Assembly: GCA_034620365.1 (NCBI GenBank)
Contig: JAQGEQ010000192.1
Coordinates: forward strand, 3,963,001 to 4,027,000
Direction: 5' to 3'
DNA from: Pegea sp. RAD2-039
Lineage: Eukaryota > Chordata > Thaliacea > Salpida > Salpidae
Length of the DNA: 64,000 nucleotides
Part shown: positions 25,201-38,643 of the stretch, one piece after another
Layout: the number at the start of each line of letters is the position of its first letter
How positions within the stretch are numbered: the first letter of the stretch is position 1
Made by a program: the position numbers and the translations under genes
Notes under the pieces: model-generated
Seen by the model: the letters and a program-made list of their open reading frames with translations, nothing else
Databases searched by the model: none
Told to the model about the DNA's origin: nothing

Positions 25201-28200
25201 ATAAAGAATTAGATTGTGATTTTTATCTGACTAACTTGAGTCTTTAATTATTAATAAAAGTAGTTAGGGGTTTATTGCAGCACAGAAATGAAACTTAGTA
25301 ATTGATCTTTTTGCTGAACAAGTAATCTATTTGATTTAAACATTAGCTTATAATTGACAGTCGAATAAACAAACGAAAAATAAATATAAAAATTGCTTGT
25401 TAAAGAGAATTACTCTGAACTTTATGAGATTTGACATACTTAAATAAAGTTTTTCTCGATATTTTGTGATCTTTCGAACAAAGTGATTAAACAAATTTTG
25501 TAATTATTTCTTTGCTTTTTGGACTTACTTGCTCACGTACTCAATAGAACAGCATGTCAGCAAAATTTTGTTTTGATTATTCTTACCTGATTGCTATGAT
25601 TTTGTTTAATATTTGATTAAAAAAACTAATTTTGTTTTTGAAGCAAGTATTTGCTAAATAAGTCTAAATTTGTAACGTTGACTTTGAGTTGCTAGAATTT
25701 ATAGATATGATAAAGAAAAAAAAACTTTTTAATACTTGTGAAAAGTTAAAGGTCTTTAGAATCTGTAAGGTTTTTTCTACAGATAAAACAGAAAATTTGT
25801 TTAAATTGTTTATAATAATTTGATAAGTTAACCAAAGTATTTATTTTTGTCTATTTAGTTAAGAAAGTGAAAGCTATTTGTTTATACTAAAAACTGTTTG
25901 TTGACAATAGTTACGTTTGAGTTATTTTATTACTTATTCTTTTTTATATCAGGAAAGTTTTCTTCTTTTTCTTATTCTTAATTTTTCTGAAATTTTGTCA
26001 CAACTTCCACTATTACATTTAATTATCTTGGCTCAAATGATAAACTGACCACAGTTAATAAAATGATTGTTGGCTTTTTAACAAAGTTCCTGTTTTCAAT
26101 ACATCAGTTGTTTTAGCTTATTACTTTTGATTTAACTTGCTGCCAAAATTTTTCTGTTTTGTCAGCCGTTATTTGTTTTTTTTTATTTTACAGAAGTGAA
26201 CAATAAAAATATGATTTCATTACAGGATGTACATTTTATTATCTTAATAAAAAATAATTTTCAGTTTTTACTAACTGTAGAATCAGCTTTTTAATTAATT
26301 AAGAATAAGGAATAAATTATTCTGTTAATGTTTATTTAATTATTGTAAATCAAAATCGTTTTCACATATTAATAATTAAACTAAATTATCATTCACAGTC
26401 AGAATTTTTCAAACTTTTTGTTCAACACGTTAATACAAAAAAATGTGTTTTTTATTATAAATTTATAGCTTTATGCACAGCTACAAACAATTGATAAATA
26501 GTTTTATTATCGCAAAACTAACTTAGTGTTTATTTATAAGGTTAGTCAAAAAGAATTGATTTAGCCAATTAGTATTTCACTATTTCCTTTAAATTATTAA
26601 CAAACTTGACTATCACCTTGTCTCATGAAAGAAAGGGCGAGCTTCAAACAGCTGATCTCATGAAAAAAACTTAATGTTGGATTACAAAATATAGAGAGGC
26701 AAATCTCTAGTTAATAATAATATTTGATAATTTTCAAATCTTTTTAATTGCTCAAGCTGAATGCTGAAATATTACCGTGTGGTCTGATCCTCGTTGCGTC
26801 ATCTTCCATAATTTAATTTGAAGCTTAATTAGGACTAACGGTGTTGATATGCTTTGATAGAGATGTAGCATTGAGCTTAAGTTCAAACAAACTTCATCTA
26901 TGAAAGGCTTTAAAGGAACAACATCAGAGTACATTTATAAAAAAATTAGTTTTGTTTGTTAATTGTCAAGAGACTTGCTCTTTTGATTATCTTGTTTGTT
27001 GGAAGAAAATTTATCGTTTTAGTCCACCAACAAATAATTCAATAATCAAGTGATTGAATTACATTATATTTAAATGACTGTTGCTTTTTAATTAGCATTT
27101 TTTTCTTACTGATTATTTTTTTAATTTTCAATACAAGTTGATATAAAAAAACATTTTGTAGACTTACGAAACTTGAAAACAAATTACGATTGAATTTGTT
27201 TTTGCTGACAGCTTATTTAAATCAATAAGCTCGAAATTAACTTTGTAAAGGTCACACATTACTATAAAACATCTTCAAAATAAGTTATTAGAATTGTAAA
27301 TAATAATTGTAATAAAAATCATCAGTTTTCAGCGTTTCAAAATGATGAAAACTGTAAAAATTTCATCTGTTGCGGTACTATTTCATTTTTGATTATTTCA
27401 TAAGCTATCTAGAAGTTAGTAGCATTTATGTTTATTTATCAAAGAATCCTTTTTCACATAGATTTTATTTAAAAAATATTTTAATAAACTGTTTTATTAA
27501 ATCATTTGTTGATTTCAAAAGATTGAGTGTTTATAGCAATATACATTTTCCTTACTACCTGTAAAGTTTTAACCGACACTTTGACTTTTATGGGCTTTTT
27601 ATAAAAACTGAATGATAAAAACGTTTAATCTATACTTAAACTTTTAATACATTTTTTTAAATTTATTATTTTATTTCTTCTAATAACTTTGCTGAAGCTG
27701 GAATAATTGAGCTAAATTTTGTTTTCGTATGAATCTTTTTATAATTTTGAATATTTTTGTTTCAGAAAAATTATTTTTTATATTAAATGTTTGAATATGA
27801 GATTTAAGAAATTAGCTTTAGTTGTAGCTTTAAATTTATTCAAAAGTCAAAATACTTTTGAAAAATCGAAGAAAAACTGTATAGGAGCTTTTTAAAAACA
27901 GTTTTGGGACAAATAATAAAAAAGAAATCATTTATTTGTATTCTTTTCACTATTGAGGTTTTCATAGTAGCATATAAAACTTACTCTTTCAAAACTCACG
28001 CACAAATACTTTCGATATTTTGTTTTATATTACCATATTTAGAATTTTAACTTCAAGGCAATCATAAAACTTAAATCATATTATCCGGAAATAGCAAATT
28101 TTCACTGGCCATGTATTAAGCTTAATCATTACAACTAAGTAGTCATTACATATGATTAGAACTTTGTTTATTTATTAGATGTTAACCGATTTTAATAAGA

Positions 28201-28699
28201 GAAAACATCAAATGATGTATTTTATTACAGCTTTACTTGACTCATTTAAATCATTTAATATTGCGAAACTCAAGGCTGCAGTTGAAATAATTTACAATTT
28301 TCTTCTTGCTTATAGATTTTATTTACTTTTAGTGAAAAGCGATTGTCTTGTTTTAATACCATAGATCCGTGTTGAGATATTTCGAATTTCTATACGGATT
28401 TCATGGTAATAAAATAGACTTTAAGAAACAATTTAAACGAAATTTAGAACTAATCAAGCAGCTACAACTGAAATTTAACTTATTTAGTTGACATTAGCGG
28501 GATAAACTGTTTGAAGTTACATACAATTTAGCGGATGTACACGATGCTAAACTGAAACTTTATCGGAATCTTTTATTGGTTTAGTTACTGACTAACTGTT
28601 TTACTTAAGACTACTTTTATTTGGCAACCTTCCATTAAAAACCTTCAACTTTTGATACATAATTTCGAGAAATTTAATTAATTTTACGTCATCAGCAAT
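19247..28699. other. Gene desert, central part
   Basis: About 9.4 kb of very AT-rich DNA with no gene I can support. Short open frames at 22135-22338 (plus) and 26752-26934 (minus) have a fairly balanced amino-acid mix. They lack upstream exons, recognisable domains or good splice sites, so they are not called as genes. Confidence 0.35.
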
Positions 28700-29155
28700 T
28701 CACAAAATTTTCATTGTGGACTTCAAGCAGAGGTGCTTAGCTGCCAGCAAAGTGTTTTTTTTAACTTCTTTTTTCATTGCTCAATGAAGCAAACGTTTGC
28801 AAAGTGACACTCTACAAGAAGTAGCAAAAAGCCGATATTTTCACATTTTACTTTCCTTTGAGGAATCCCTTTGAGCTTTTTTACCAAATACGAGCCAAAG
28901 CCGTTAAGTTTTTATTTTCTTTCTGTTTCGAAACCCATAGACGGTTTTGTGCTTTCTATCGATTTTTGCATCGTATGAGCTTTCTGAAGCTTTAAACGGC
29001 CAGCTTTTTGTCGTATTTAACATACGAAAATTTTTTAGATTTTCTGGGTAAGAACGAAACAAAGAAGTAAAGCGTAGATAAAAGTTGAAACAATACGACC
29101 AGAAAATAAAACAGATGTTTGCCCAACGTATCTTTGATTGTTTCACCAAGAAGTA
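28700..29155 (-). other. Coding-like island of unknown origin
   Basis: This stretch is less AT-rich than its surroundings. The minus strand has an 81-codon open frame from a GTG at 29149 to 28904, with segments such as FRSYPENLKNFRMLNTTKSW. More protein-like pieces follow in shifted frames. The plus strand also has a plausible frame here (EPKPLSFYFLSVSKPIDGF), so orientation is unsure. A decayed mobile element fits best. Confidence 0.25.
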
Positions 29156-30558
29156 GATTAATTTTTATACAAATTCTAGAATGGTTGTCGCGAACAAATT
29201 GATTGAAATTTAGTTATGGTTTGTAAACTGATTTAGTTTAAGTTGTTCTTAAAATTGAATTTTAGATTTATGGAAAGTGATAAATGCTTTTTAAAGATAA
29301 ATTTGTTTGTTTTAGTTTTTTGATTTTTTCCTCTAAATTTTAGTTTGAAGTCCATCATTTTTATATGAAGTCACTTTTCAGTAAATTCATTTGGAAATGT
29401 TTGAGTTGAATAATTCAGGTATAAATAAAAACTCGCGCGTTTTCTTTTCTAAATAAAAACAAAAATTTTTATTCAATCAAATATTTTTATTTAAAACAAT
29501 CCTCTCTTCAATATTTTGTGATAAACGCACATTTCAGACCAGAAAAACTTGTTAAGAAAATAGAAAAATTGGGCTTTTAAGCGTTTAAAATATCTATTTA
29601 TTTTTTATGAACACCCAATATATATAAATAAACATATTTTATTCATCTCATCAATCCCTGTTTCCTGTATTCACTCGATTGCTGACTTATCAACAGTTTA
29701 AAAAGTTAGCTTAAAATTAAATATCATGCCAATCTAAAACCCCTGAGCCAGATATCGAAAAATCTTTTTTCATACGCAGCTGTTCAGTACCATCTAATGT
29801 ATTATGTGAGTATATGCATGTATGTATGTGTAATTATTTGTTAATTCGTGCTTTTATTTGATCTTTTACCCTTAATATTCATTTTTTCCCACGGCCTGAC
29901 TTCTTATCAGCCTTGCATTAAACAATCTAATTTTCAGACTAATTTCTATTTAAAAGCTTCATCAATAGATCATACAATTTTATTTTATTATTTTTAATAA
30001 TTCAAACTATTTCCATATCTATTTAATATCTAGTAACAGGTTGCCAAAAAGATATAAGAACGTCAAGCAACATTTTTGTTGATATCCTAACTTTTTATCG
30101 TCGCTAGCGTTTAGCTGATGCGTCACTGGCTTTGTTTTACTTAGTTTGTTCATAGGCCAAATATTGAAGAAATGTAAACATTATACTGCTCAAAATTTCC
30201 TCACATCTCATCCAAGCAAACATTAAAATGTGGAAATTGTGTAACCTACATGTTAAGTTGCTATTTGAGGAAATTTACATGCTGTAAGCAGTTACCTTCA
30301 TCCGCTGATAATCGCTAGCAAAACTGTGTTCAAGAATATCTTTTACTTATAAAATTCAAAAAACGTTGGTCTTTTGATAAACCGTTATTGATAAGTTGGT
30401 GGTTTTGAGGATGTAATTGAAATGTTTGTTTTATTTATTGTATTTTTTATCAAGTAAAATCCATCTTAAACAAAGTATTGTTTTATCAAATGCTAATTAA
30501 CTGAACTTATAATTAAAAATAAAATACAAAAGTTCAAAATCAAGTTTAAAGACTTGTA
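29156..30558. other. Gene desert between two relics
   Basis: AT-rich noncoding DNA. A short TATG repeat occurs near 29812-29828. Nothing else recognisable. Confidence 0.35.
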
Positions 30559-31080
30559 TTAAATATCATTTCCAGCACTGTTGTTACATTTCTTTGACAT
30601 CACAACAATTCAAACTGAGTCCTTCAAGTTAAAACACTTTTAAATGTTCACAACAAATATTGCAATTTCTATCAATTCACTCCAATTTATCTGAGCAATT
30701 CGATAAGAACTTTGTTCCGCAACTAATTTTGTGATAAACTACAGATCGATGTTGAGGAAGATGCTCTTGTCATCATTAGTATGCTTTTCAATTATTCCTT
30801 TCACTTCATTTACACTTTCACTGTTTTTGTCAAGTCTAATGCTTGATCCTGTCAGTTCATTCTTGCATACAGAGTCGCTTATGTGACATTACAAGCGCAT
30901 AATTGTCTTAACATCTGCAAGAGTTTCAAAATGCTGTTTTGGCACAAAAGAGTCTACTTGCTTGCCTATCTTTTTAGTCACAGTAGCGATAAAACTTATC
31001 TTTTACTTCAAGTACTTTTCGTATTGCTGATTGTCTTTAAACCCCTCCCTAGCTGATTGCATATTTAGAGCATTAAGTTG
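30559..31080 (-). pseudogene. Decayed coding relic with in-frame stops
   Basis: One minus-strand frame of 174 codons, broken by five internal stops, reads as balanced protein sequence between them. The blocks include QSAREGFKDNQQYEKYLK, GKQVDSFVPKQHFETLADVK, LDKNSESVNEVKGIIEKHTN and VAEQSSYRIAQINWSELIEI. About twice as many stops would be expected by chance at this base composition. Further protein-like fragments in other frames continue to about 31400, some on the plus strand (AAATHKDNNANIRRISSF). I do not recognise the family. It may be an old transposon or a dead gene. Confidence 0.4.
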
Positions 31081-32314
31081 CCTCTTCTAAATGGCCATTT
31101 TTGGCAGTCAAAAAAGTGAATAGTTTTGATGCAAGCTGGTTTGCTTTCAGCTTTTAGTTTAATTTGTTATTTGTAGTTATTTACCGACCTTTAATTCAAG
31201 AACGATAATGTGACATAATCACGTGTGCACTGTTTTTATTTCTATGCTTCTATACTTAGAAGGAGCTGCTGCAACTCATAAAGATAATAACGCCAATATC
31301 AGACGTATATCAAGCTTTTTAAGAAACAAACAGCTGCACAGGTCTTTGATAAAAAATTAGAAATCAACAAGAAGGCTGAAGATAAGACCCTTTGACCATC
31401 ACCAAATAATTGTTTTATAAATCATTTCGCTCTTTCAAATAGCTTCATATCTAACAGCTCTGTTTCATGCACTTTTATGGCGCCCTTTTACTTTGATTTT
31501 CTTGAATTTATTTGGCTATTTTTAGCTATAAATAGCTTCTATGATTGATTATTTCTAGCCATTAGTTGCTGGTTGGTCTTTGTTTGTACTTGTAATAGGT
31601 GTCAAGGGAAATAAAAAGTTAATATGAAACCATAAAAAAGAAATTAAAAAAGTTGCCAGTTTTTCTGATGCTTAATAGTACGAATATAATTTAAGTTTTA
31701 AGAATAAATTGACTTTTACTTTTAAGCAGTTTATTTGATCATATTAAACAAAACTTTAATCTTTTTGATAAAGTTGTGGATCTGAGTATCCATTTATTTG
31801 CCCTTTCATTGAGGCATGACCCAAATTTAGCTACTTAGTACCTTATATGTCGGAATTAAAAATTAATCGAAATAATTTCATCGAAAAAAATTGAAATTTT
31901 ATAGACTATTTAAGAAAAATAAATTCAAACGTTTTATATTCAATTTTGAGTTTATTTTTAACTAAATGATTTGAAGCTAACTATGTTTATTAATTTACAT
32001 ATATCTCTTGCTAGAAGTCCTGTAACAGTTTGTTTTTGATCTGTTGTTGTTAATTCAGTTTCGCCCAATTACATTTTTGTCTCATATTTAGTTTGTCTTC
32101 AAAGTAAAATTTAATTCAAAAATTTGCAAAGCTTTGAAACCACAAACAATTTATCTCATATTCTCACACTTTTATTACCTTTGACAGCGCAAAAACTCTT
32201 GGAAGTATTAAAAGTCGTCATTACAAGTAGTTCAACTGAGACGCAGTGACTTAACACTTTGCTATTAGAAATCTTTCTATGCATGCATCGTCCAAAAGTC
32301 CTTCACTAACTGGT

Positions 32315-32450
32315 CAGCTGTCAGTTTCACCTCACCGCTGACGTCAAGAGTCATTTTTGACGTCAAAAATAAAAAATGCAAATAAAGAGTAAAAAGACGG
32401 CTACTCTTACCGCAGTACAGCCCAGCGTGGTAGCATCTAGCAAGCACGTG
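32315..32450. promoter_or_regulatory. Cluster of CRE, POU octamer and E-box motifs
   Basis: Within 136 nt there are an E-box CAGCTG (32315-32320), two perfect CREs TGACGTCA (32339-32346 and 32358-32365, 19 nt apart), a POU octamer ATGCAAAT (32376-32383) and an E-box CACGTG (32445-32450). The segment is GC-richer than its surroundings. A cis-regulatory module or promoter is inferred. The nearest downstream gene on the plus strand is CASZ1, whose start codon is 6.2 kb away. Confidence 0.4.
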
Positions 32451-34650
32451 TGAATATACGTTACCGTTACTTAGTAATTGACTTTTTATTAAACTAAAAT
32501 TGAGATCTTAGGCGTCTAGTATTCAACCCGTCTCTGTTGGTGGAAATTTGAATCTTTTTTGCTTGTTCTGATTTCTCTGTTATCAAGGGAAATTTCTCTT
32601 CCAAAGGGAATGAGATTTCCACGAGTCGCTCTGAATTATTCTATCTTATTAGCAAATTTTGAAAATTGTTTTATAAAAAGTTAAAATTTTCTTTGTTTAA
32701 ATTTGTGCTTATTGCGATTTTCAGAAAGAAAGTTTTTTTTTGAATTATTTTTAATCTTTATTTAATCAATAGATTGACAAATTTGTTGTGTAACAACGTC
32801 TCTTACATTTTTATTCAGTTTTATGTGGACTGTAAGTGACATGATCTTTTATATTTATAAAAACTATTTCCATTTGATAGAGTTTGTAGCAAATAAAAGT
32901 ATTTATAAATCAATCTATCCAATCAACTTATCACCATTTTATACGATACTTCTATTTGCACCCACTAAAATCTGTAGTCAGTAGTAAAGATGAACATCAC
33001 CATTATCCTGAATAACTCATCATAGTAACTATCCATAATTTTTCTGCATTTTAATCGATTTTTTTTATTTGCGTGCCGAAATTTTTACTCACCAAACTGT
33101 AAAGAAATCAAAGATAAAGTTTTCAACAGTGCTTCAGAAATCTCGTTCATTCATTCAATCTCTCTCCTCCTGCTCCTCAGGACCCGTTCACCATTAACCA
33201 CTTTTTTGCCTTGTGTTTTTATTTATTTTTTTCTCCACTGTCGATTAGAACTGAAATCGAGAGAGAGAAAAAACGAACGAAAAAGAACCGAGATTTATGC
33301 TAAGCCAAAGAAAAGCGGAAATTATTACTATCTAGATAGAATGTGTGATTAACTCGAACTTTTTTTATCGTTTTGTTCAGTGATGTTTATTATAAAAAAA
33401 AAACTGTTGATGAATTCCTTGTCATTAAAGCTTTTCTAGTTTTCAACTTTCCTCAATTTTTTTATCTATTGTAAATCATTAAAATTGTAGATAACTTTCT
33501 CGATCATACGGTTATTTACTGGAGAGTTTTTAGCTACTTTAAGTCGTCATCTATAAAAACTGTTGAAATTTTGTCGTTTTTTTTTAGATAATTTTTCTTA
33601 TGGAATAGATTTTTTTGCTGGTTGATTGATATTGCTATTTGTTATTGGTTCCCCTTTTTTTCAATACCATTTTTTTCTTATAAATATTAGTGATAATATT
33701 TTAAAGAAAAAAACCTTCATTAAAAGTTATTTTAATTGATCTTTTAGAATCAGGGTTTTCTTGTGAGCTTTGGGTCAATAGGTACAACGTTTCAGATGAG
33801 GTAGTTACTAATTTTAATTCTAGAAAGCAATTAGTGAATATTGTACTTTAAGTTGCTTCCACTAAATCAATCACTAATTAACTAGTTGTACTTGTAAGTT
33901 AACTCAATCTTTATTTGTAAATAGCAAGAAATATATTTTACTTTTGCTGAAATTTACTTAATTGTTAAAGTAACAAATAACTTATCTTTTCTATAATCTA
34001 GTTATCATTTGATGAGATGCTTATAATAATCAAAAAGTGTGATGCAATCCATTACAACGTCTTAGTACAATACCAGCATAAAGCGTTTTTTCTTCCTTTT
34101 ATTTTTTACTTTGAGTTTTTTGTATACTTATCTTGTGTTGTAAGTCTAAAAAGAATAATTGCGACAACAGCATCGTATTTCAGAAAAAGTAATGAAGAAA
34201 CAGACTAAGCTTATACAGAATTGTATTGCATTTAAAAATATTTTCATTTTTTAAAATACTGAAGTTTTTAAAAACTTTCCATCATTTAACTTATAGAGGA
34301 TTTAATTGTAAGAAATTCAAAAAGTTTTGAACATCATGACTCTAATATCTTAGATCTTAATCAACAAGATGGTAAAGAAAAATTATTTTTTTTGAATAAC
34401 AAAATCTACAAACTGATATTTCACTTGAAGAAAATTAAATTTTATGTTTACCGCTGGTTTTTCTCCGTTTTGTCGTGAATAATTAACGTACGGACTTCTT
34501 CATGTGACGTCATTTCGTTTGATTCCAATAACTTTTTCCCATCTTTCTCTTCAGCTACTTCATTTGTGTAAGCTCATGCTTCAATCTTTTTTAAATGGAT
34601 CGATTTCAACCATAGAAGAACATTTTCCCAAATTGTTCGATTCCATCTAG

Positions 34651-34681
34651 TTTGTCTGTCTGTCGTTCTGTCTGTCTGTTT
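34651..34681. repeat. TGTC/GTCT microsatellite
   Basis: Tandem TGTC units, interrupted once by GTTC in the middle. Confidence 0.8.
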
Positions 34682-37600
34682 CCGTTAATAGTTTCTTTGT
34701 TTTTTTCTCAATATCAAGTATTGAATTTAAATATCGACAAATTTTCGAGGCAGAATATAGTCCGACGAAAATATTTTACTTGCAAAGTAGAATTTAACAG
34801 TAGTTAACCAACTTGCAAATGTTGCTAAATAAGCAAAAAACTCACTTAAATTGCTTTAATACTTTTGAAATGATATTTCATACAATATTTCATACTTTTT
34901 CAATTATTGAAACTTAATTCTGGGACTTTTTTCATAGTGGCCATTTTCTCCAGCTTAGCATGCATTTGTATTTTGATAAAAATTAACGAATTGAAAATTA
35001 CTGACTAGATGATAATGATAGGATCTGTAAATAAATGTTAATCTAAGTATCTTTTAACAACTTGTTTAGATTAAGATAACTAAGATCGGCATCGAAACTT
35101 ATTTAAATCAATAAAAATAACTTGTATAGGCCGTTGGTAAGTTTAGTTTTACTTAAAAAAAACTTTATATATGCATTTAGTCTGTGGTTTGTTCCCCAAC
35201 TGTTATAAAAATCACAATTCAGCATTAAAACATATTTCAAACTTGTTAAAATAAACTAGTAGTGTTATTTGATTAGATGATAAGATTTTCAAATCCACTC
35301 GCTCGTAATCAAAACTTTGCTTTTTGTAACGATTTTTATACCAACATAACTGCAATGTATTTAGGATAAGTACACTTAATTTCAATTTAAATTTAAGATA
35401 AGTGTGTAAATGTACATCATTAACATGAAAATGTTACTCTTTCATGGTACAAAAATATTATCCAAACTCATACAAAAAGTTTGTTTGAATGAAAATGGTT
35501 AACAACACCATGATATTGCTTTTTCTACAGTTTTTCATTGTCTTTTTCAAACAACTTCTTTACAATTAAACAGTTTATTTTGGTTTGGCTTGGTTTTTAC
35601 TTTAAATTTTCGGTTTTTGCTTCGAAGCAGTGAGCTAATTAAATAACCTTTATTCAACTAATACTGAGTAATAATTAAATTACTAATCAAAGAACCAATT
35701 TTGTATCGTAAGATAATTATTAAAATTCTTATAATTTGCTTTTTTATTAAACTTGCTTTCTAGCAAAAATTGTCTTTTTCATAAAACATTTTTCTTTTTG
35801 CTTATCGTCTGGGGAAAATTTTCATTAAAACTTTAGGAAATACCCAGAATATTGAAAGTTGATACAGTGACAAATAGTTGCCAACTTCAACTAATTTGGT
35901 CACGTTTGTAGACTTTCTTTAACATTGCTTCCTCTAATGTTTAGAGTCTAATTTTTATGTACAATTTATAGTACATAAATTTTGAGTTTTTATCTAAATA
36001 TTGAAAAAAACATTTATACTGATGTTTTTATACTTGATGAAATGTTTTTGAAGATATAATTCAAGAATTTTATATTCTACCCCATATGATAAAATTTCGT
36101 TAAAAATTCATCGTCAAATCGTATGCATAAGCAAGCTTATTTAATCATATACTGATAATTACTTAAACTACTAATAATAAGCTTTCTTCTTCAAGCAAAC
36201 GCTTTGCTATTGCTTAAATAGGATTTCAAATCTTATAAATAAAATAATAATTTAAATTTTCAGTTCAACTCAAGATGATATTTTTCACTGAAAACTGAAA
36301 TTTAAATTCTAAATATTTGATATATTTCACTTGATTGAAAATATAAACAGCCTTTTGTATTCATAAGGTCTTGTGGGTTTTTTCATCTTTATCTAATTAA
36401 GTTTTGCTTATAGATTTTCAAAAAGCTATTTTTCATTTCTCTACCTAAACAAAACACTCGATTGACTTAGCATAGAATCATCATAGATGGTCTTTCAAAA
36501 GTTTTAATATACCCAAGAAAAATACCCACAGTTTTTGAGAATAAATTTGATGTTATTGGCTTTTGAAAAGTAATTTTTCGTCTGAATCAGACCGATTTTT
36601 TCTATATATTTTTCTTTATTTTTATCTTTCATCAAACATTTTCTCACAGTTTGCCTCAACTTTTTAAATTGGTTGTTCGTACCCATTAGCTTTATATGGG
36701 TTTTAACTGGACGAACTGGCTATATTCTAAAAAGTATTGCTTTTGGCTATATATACTTATTTATCTAGTTTGCGATAAGAAACTCAATTGGCGAAGGTTT
36801 TATCTTTAACTTTAAAAAAATATTTAAAACTTTATTTAGAAGTGAAAAAAGTTTTATTTTCATCTGTTTAATTAACAGAATTTCATTTGAGCAGCATTTT
36901 TAAGTTTACTTCAACGAAGTTTTTTAATATGTTAACATTTTAACTAAACTTAATCTTTATAATAAAAACTGAAGTAAAAATGCAATGAGCTTAGTTTGTG
37001 TTATGAAGATATTTTATAAGTAATGTGCTTGAAAAATGGTTTTGACATAATTCGAGATATTTTATAGATGCTTTAAATTTACTTTAAATCTTGTTAGTTT
37101 CCAAACTCATAAGATAAAACTTTGAATGGGCAGACTAAAGTATTTTTTGTTATAACCTTTGCTATATTAAATTCATTATAATTGATATAAGCTTTTTGTT
37201 TCTTGTTTACCAACTTGTAATTTTCGAAATTATTCTATATGTAATCTATTTGAAAAAAAGTTCACTTACCCTTGAGCGTAGTGCAAGATAGTCACCCCAA
37301 AATGGCGGATAACAAATTTGAATTATTGAGAGGATTATTAGATGTTTTGATAAACAAGTAGCTGCAATCATAGTTACCATATCACAATATTTTGAAAGTT
37401 GGAATGCTCAAAAACTGATTACAATTTTTCGTTTGAAGATAATCATTGACAAAAGTTAGCATCTAAATTGTTAAAAATGTCTTCTCTTTGATGTTACTTT
37501 TGTTTGCTTGTAACTTTCACCTCGATAGTTTGTCTGAAGTAACATTCTCCTTTTCAAAGTTCATTTTTCTTGTGTTTTGACAAAGAGACTAACGGAAGCT

Positions 37601-38643
37601 TAAAAGTACATAAAATGTTCACTTTTTTAAGGTTTTCGTTACTCGTGCATAATTAATTTTCTTTTCAAATTTGATTACAGCAAGAAAAACCTCACATCTA
37701 GCTACTTTACCATCACACTAAAAATGAATAGTTTGACGACAACAAGTCAGTTATTATTTACAAAAGTAAGCAAGTCTATTTAGTTTAGTGGTACCTATTT
37801 CCTGCTTACTAAACTTTTGATAAAAATTACTTTTGTTAATCTTTTTATTTGAGTCAACTTTAGTACTATATACGATTTTACATCTATCTATCCATATTTT
37901 ATGATAGAAACTTGACAGGAGTCAGATTGAGATTGAAAGTTTATTGTTTATTCTCACATTGAATCAAGTTATTATTTGATATTCTATTGGGCGACTGAAA
38001 AGATTTGAATGATTGTTTCAAAGAAGACGTTATCATTTATCATTGGGAATTTCAACAAATCTTTCATCACAAGTTAATTTTAAACAATTTATTTTCCAAG
38101 TTTTTTAACCTTTGTTTTAGTTATAGAGCTTTTAGTTGAGTGAATAGTTTAAAGGTCAAAATGATTTTATCGAATGACATTAAAGTAAAAATATTTCAAA
38201 GTCTTTCAGCCATAGCGCTTTATTAGATTAGGTGAAATATGCCAATATTTTATTTGTCTTAGATTTTATTAATAACTAAAATTAACAAACTTTGAATAGA
38301 ATGTTTTTTAATTTTGAACATTTTTGTCAAAAATGTTTGCTGTTGTGTATACAAGTCATTACAAGTCTTGAAATAATAATTAACTTGGACAAATTTGTTG
38401 AAAAAATCTCATATAGTCTTTTGATCGAATCAGTGTTTTCCTGTAAAAAACGTTTTATGAATAATTATAAATCTTATTCAGCAATATCAACAATAAATAA
38501 TCTTAAAATAATATACTTCAAACACTTCTACATTGGAGTTTAAACTTATCTTTGCAGTTTCTCTTTTAATCTAACTTAACCATCTCTGTTACTTTTATCT
38601 TTTAACCACTGTTGAAAGCTTCAAATTATATTTTTCTGCCTCG

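Larger units (their letters stand above)
31081..38643. other. Upstream region of CASZ1, likely regulatory and 5' UTR
   Basis: About 7.5 kb before the CASZ1 start codon with no coding exon I can support. It includes the motif cluster at 32.3-32.45 kb. A less AT-rich purine/pyrimidine-rich zone at about 33100-33350 could hold an untranslated first exon, though no splice donor or start site can be fixed. There is also a TGACGTCA at 34505-34512 and a GTCT/TGTC microsatellite at 34651-34681. A possible 3' splice site before the first coding exon (AAAG near 38616) would fit an upstream noncoding exon. Confidence 0.35.

Noticed and set aside
26752-26934. 60-codon minus-strand frame (MYSDVVPLKPFIDEVCLNL...)
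   Set aside because: Looks protein-like and has a weak donor near its end, but no upstream or downstream exon could be found; too short to support alone.
34651-34681. CRISPR-like or structured repeat
   Set aside because: It is a simple tetranucleotide microsatellite without spacers.
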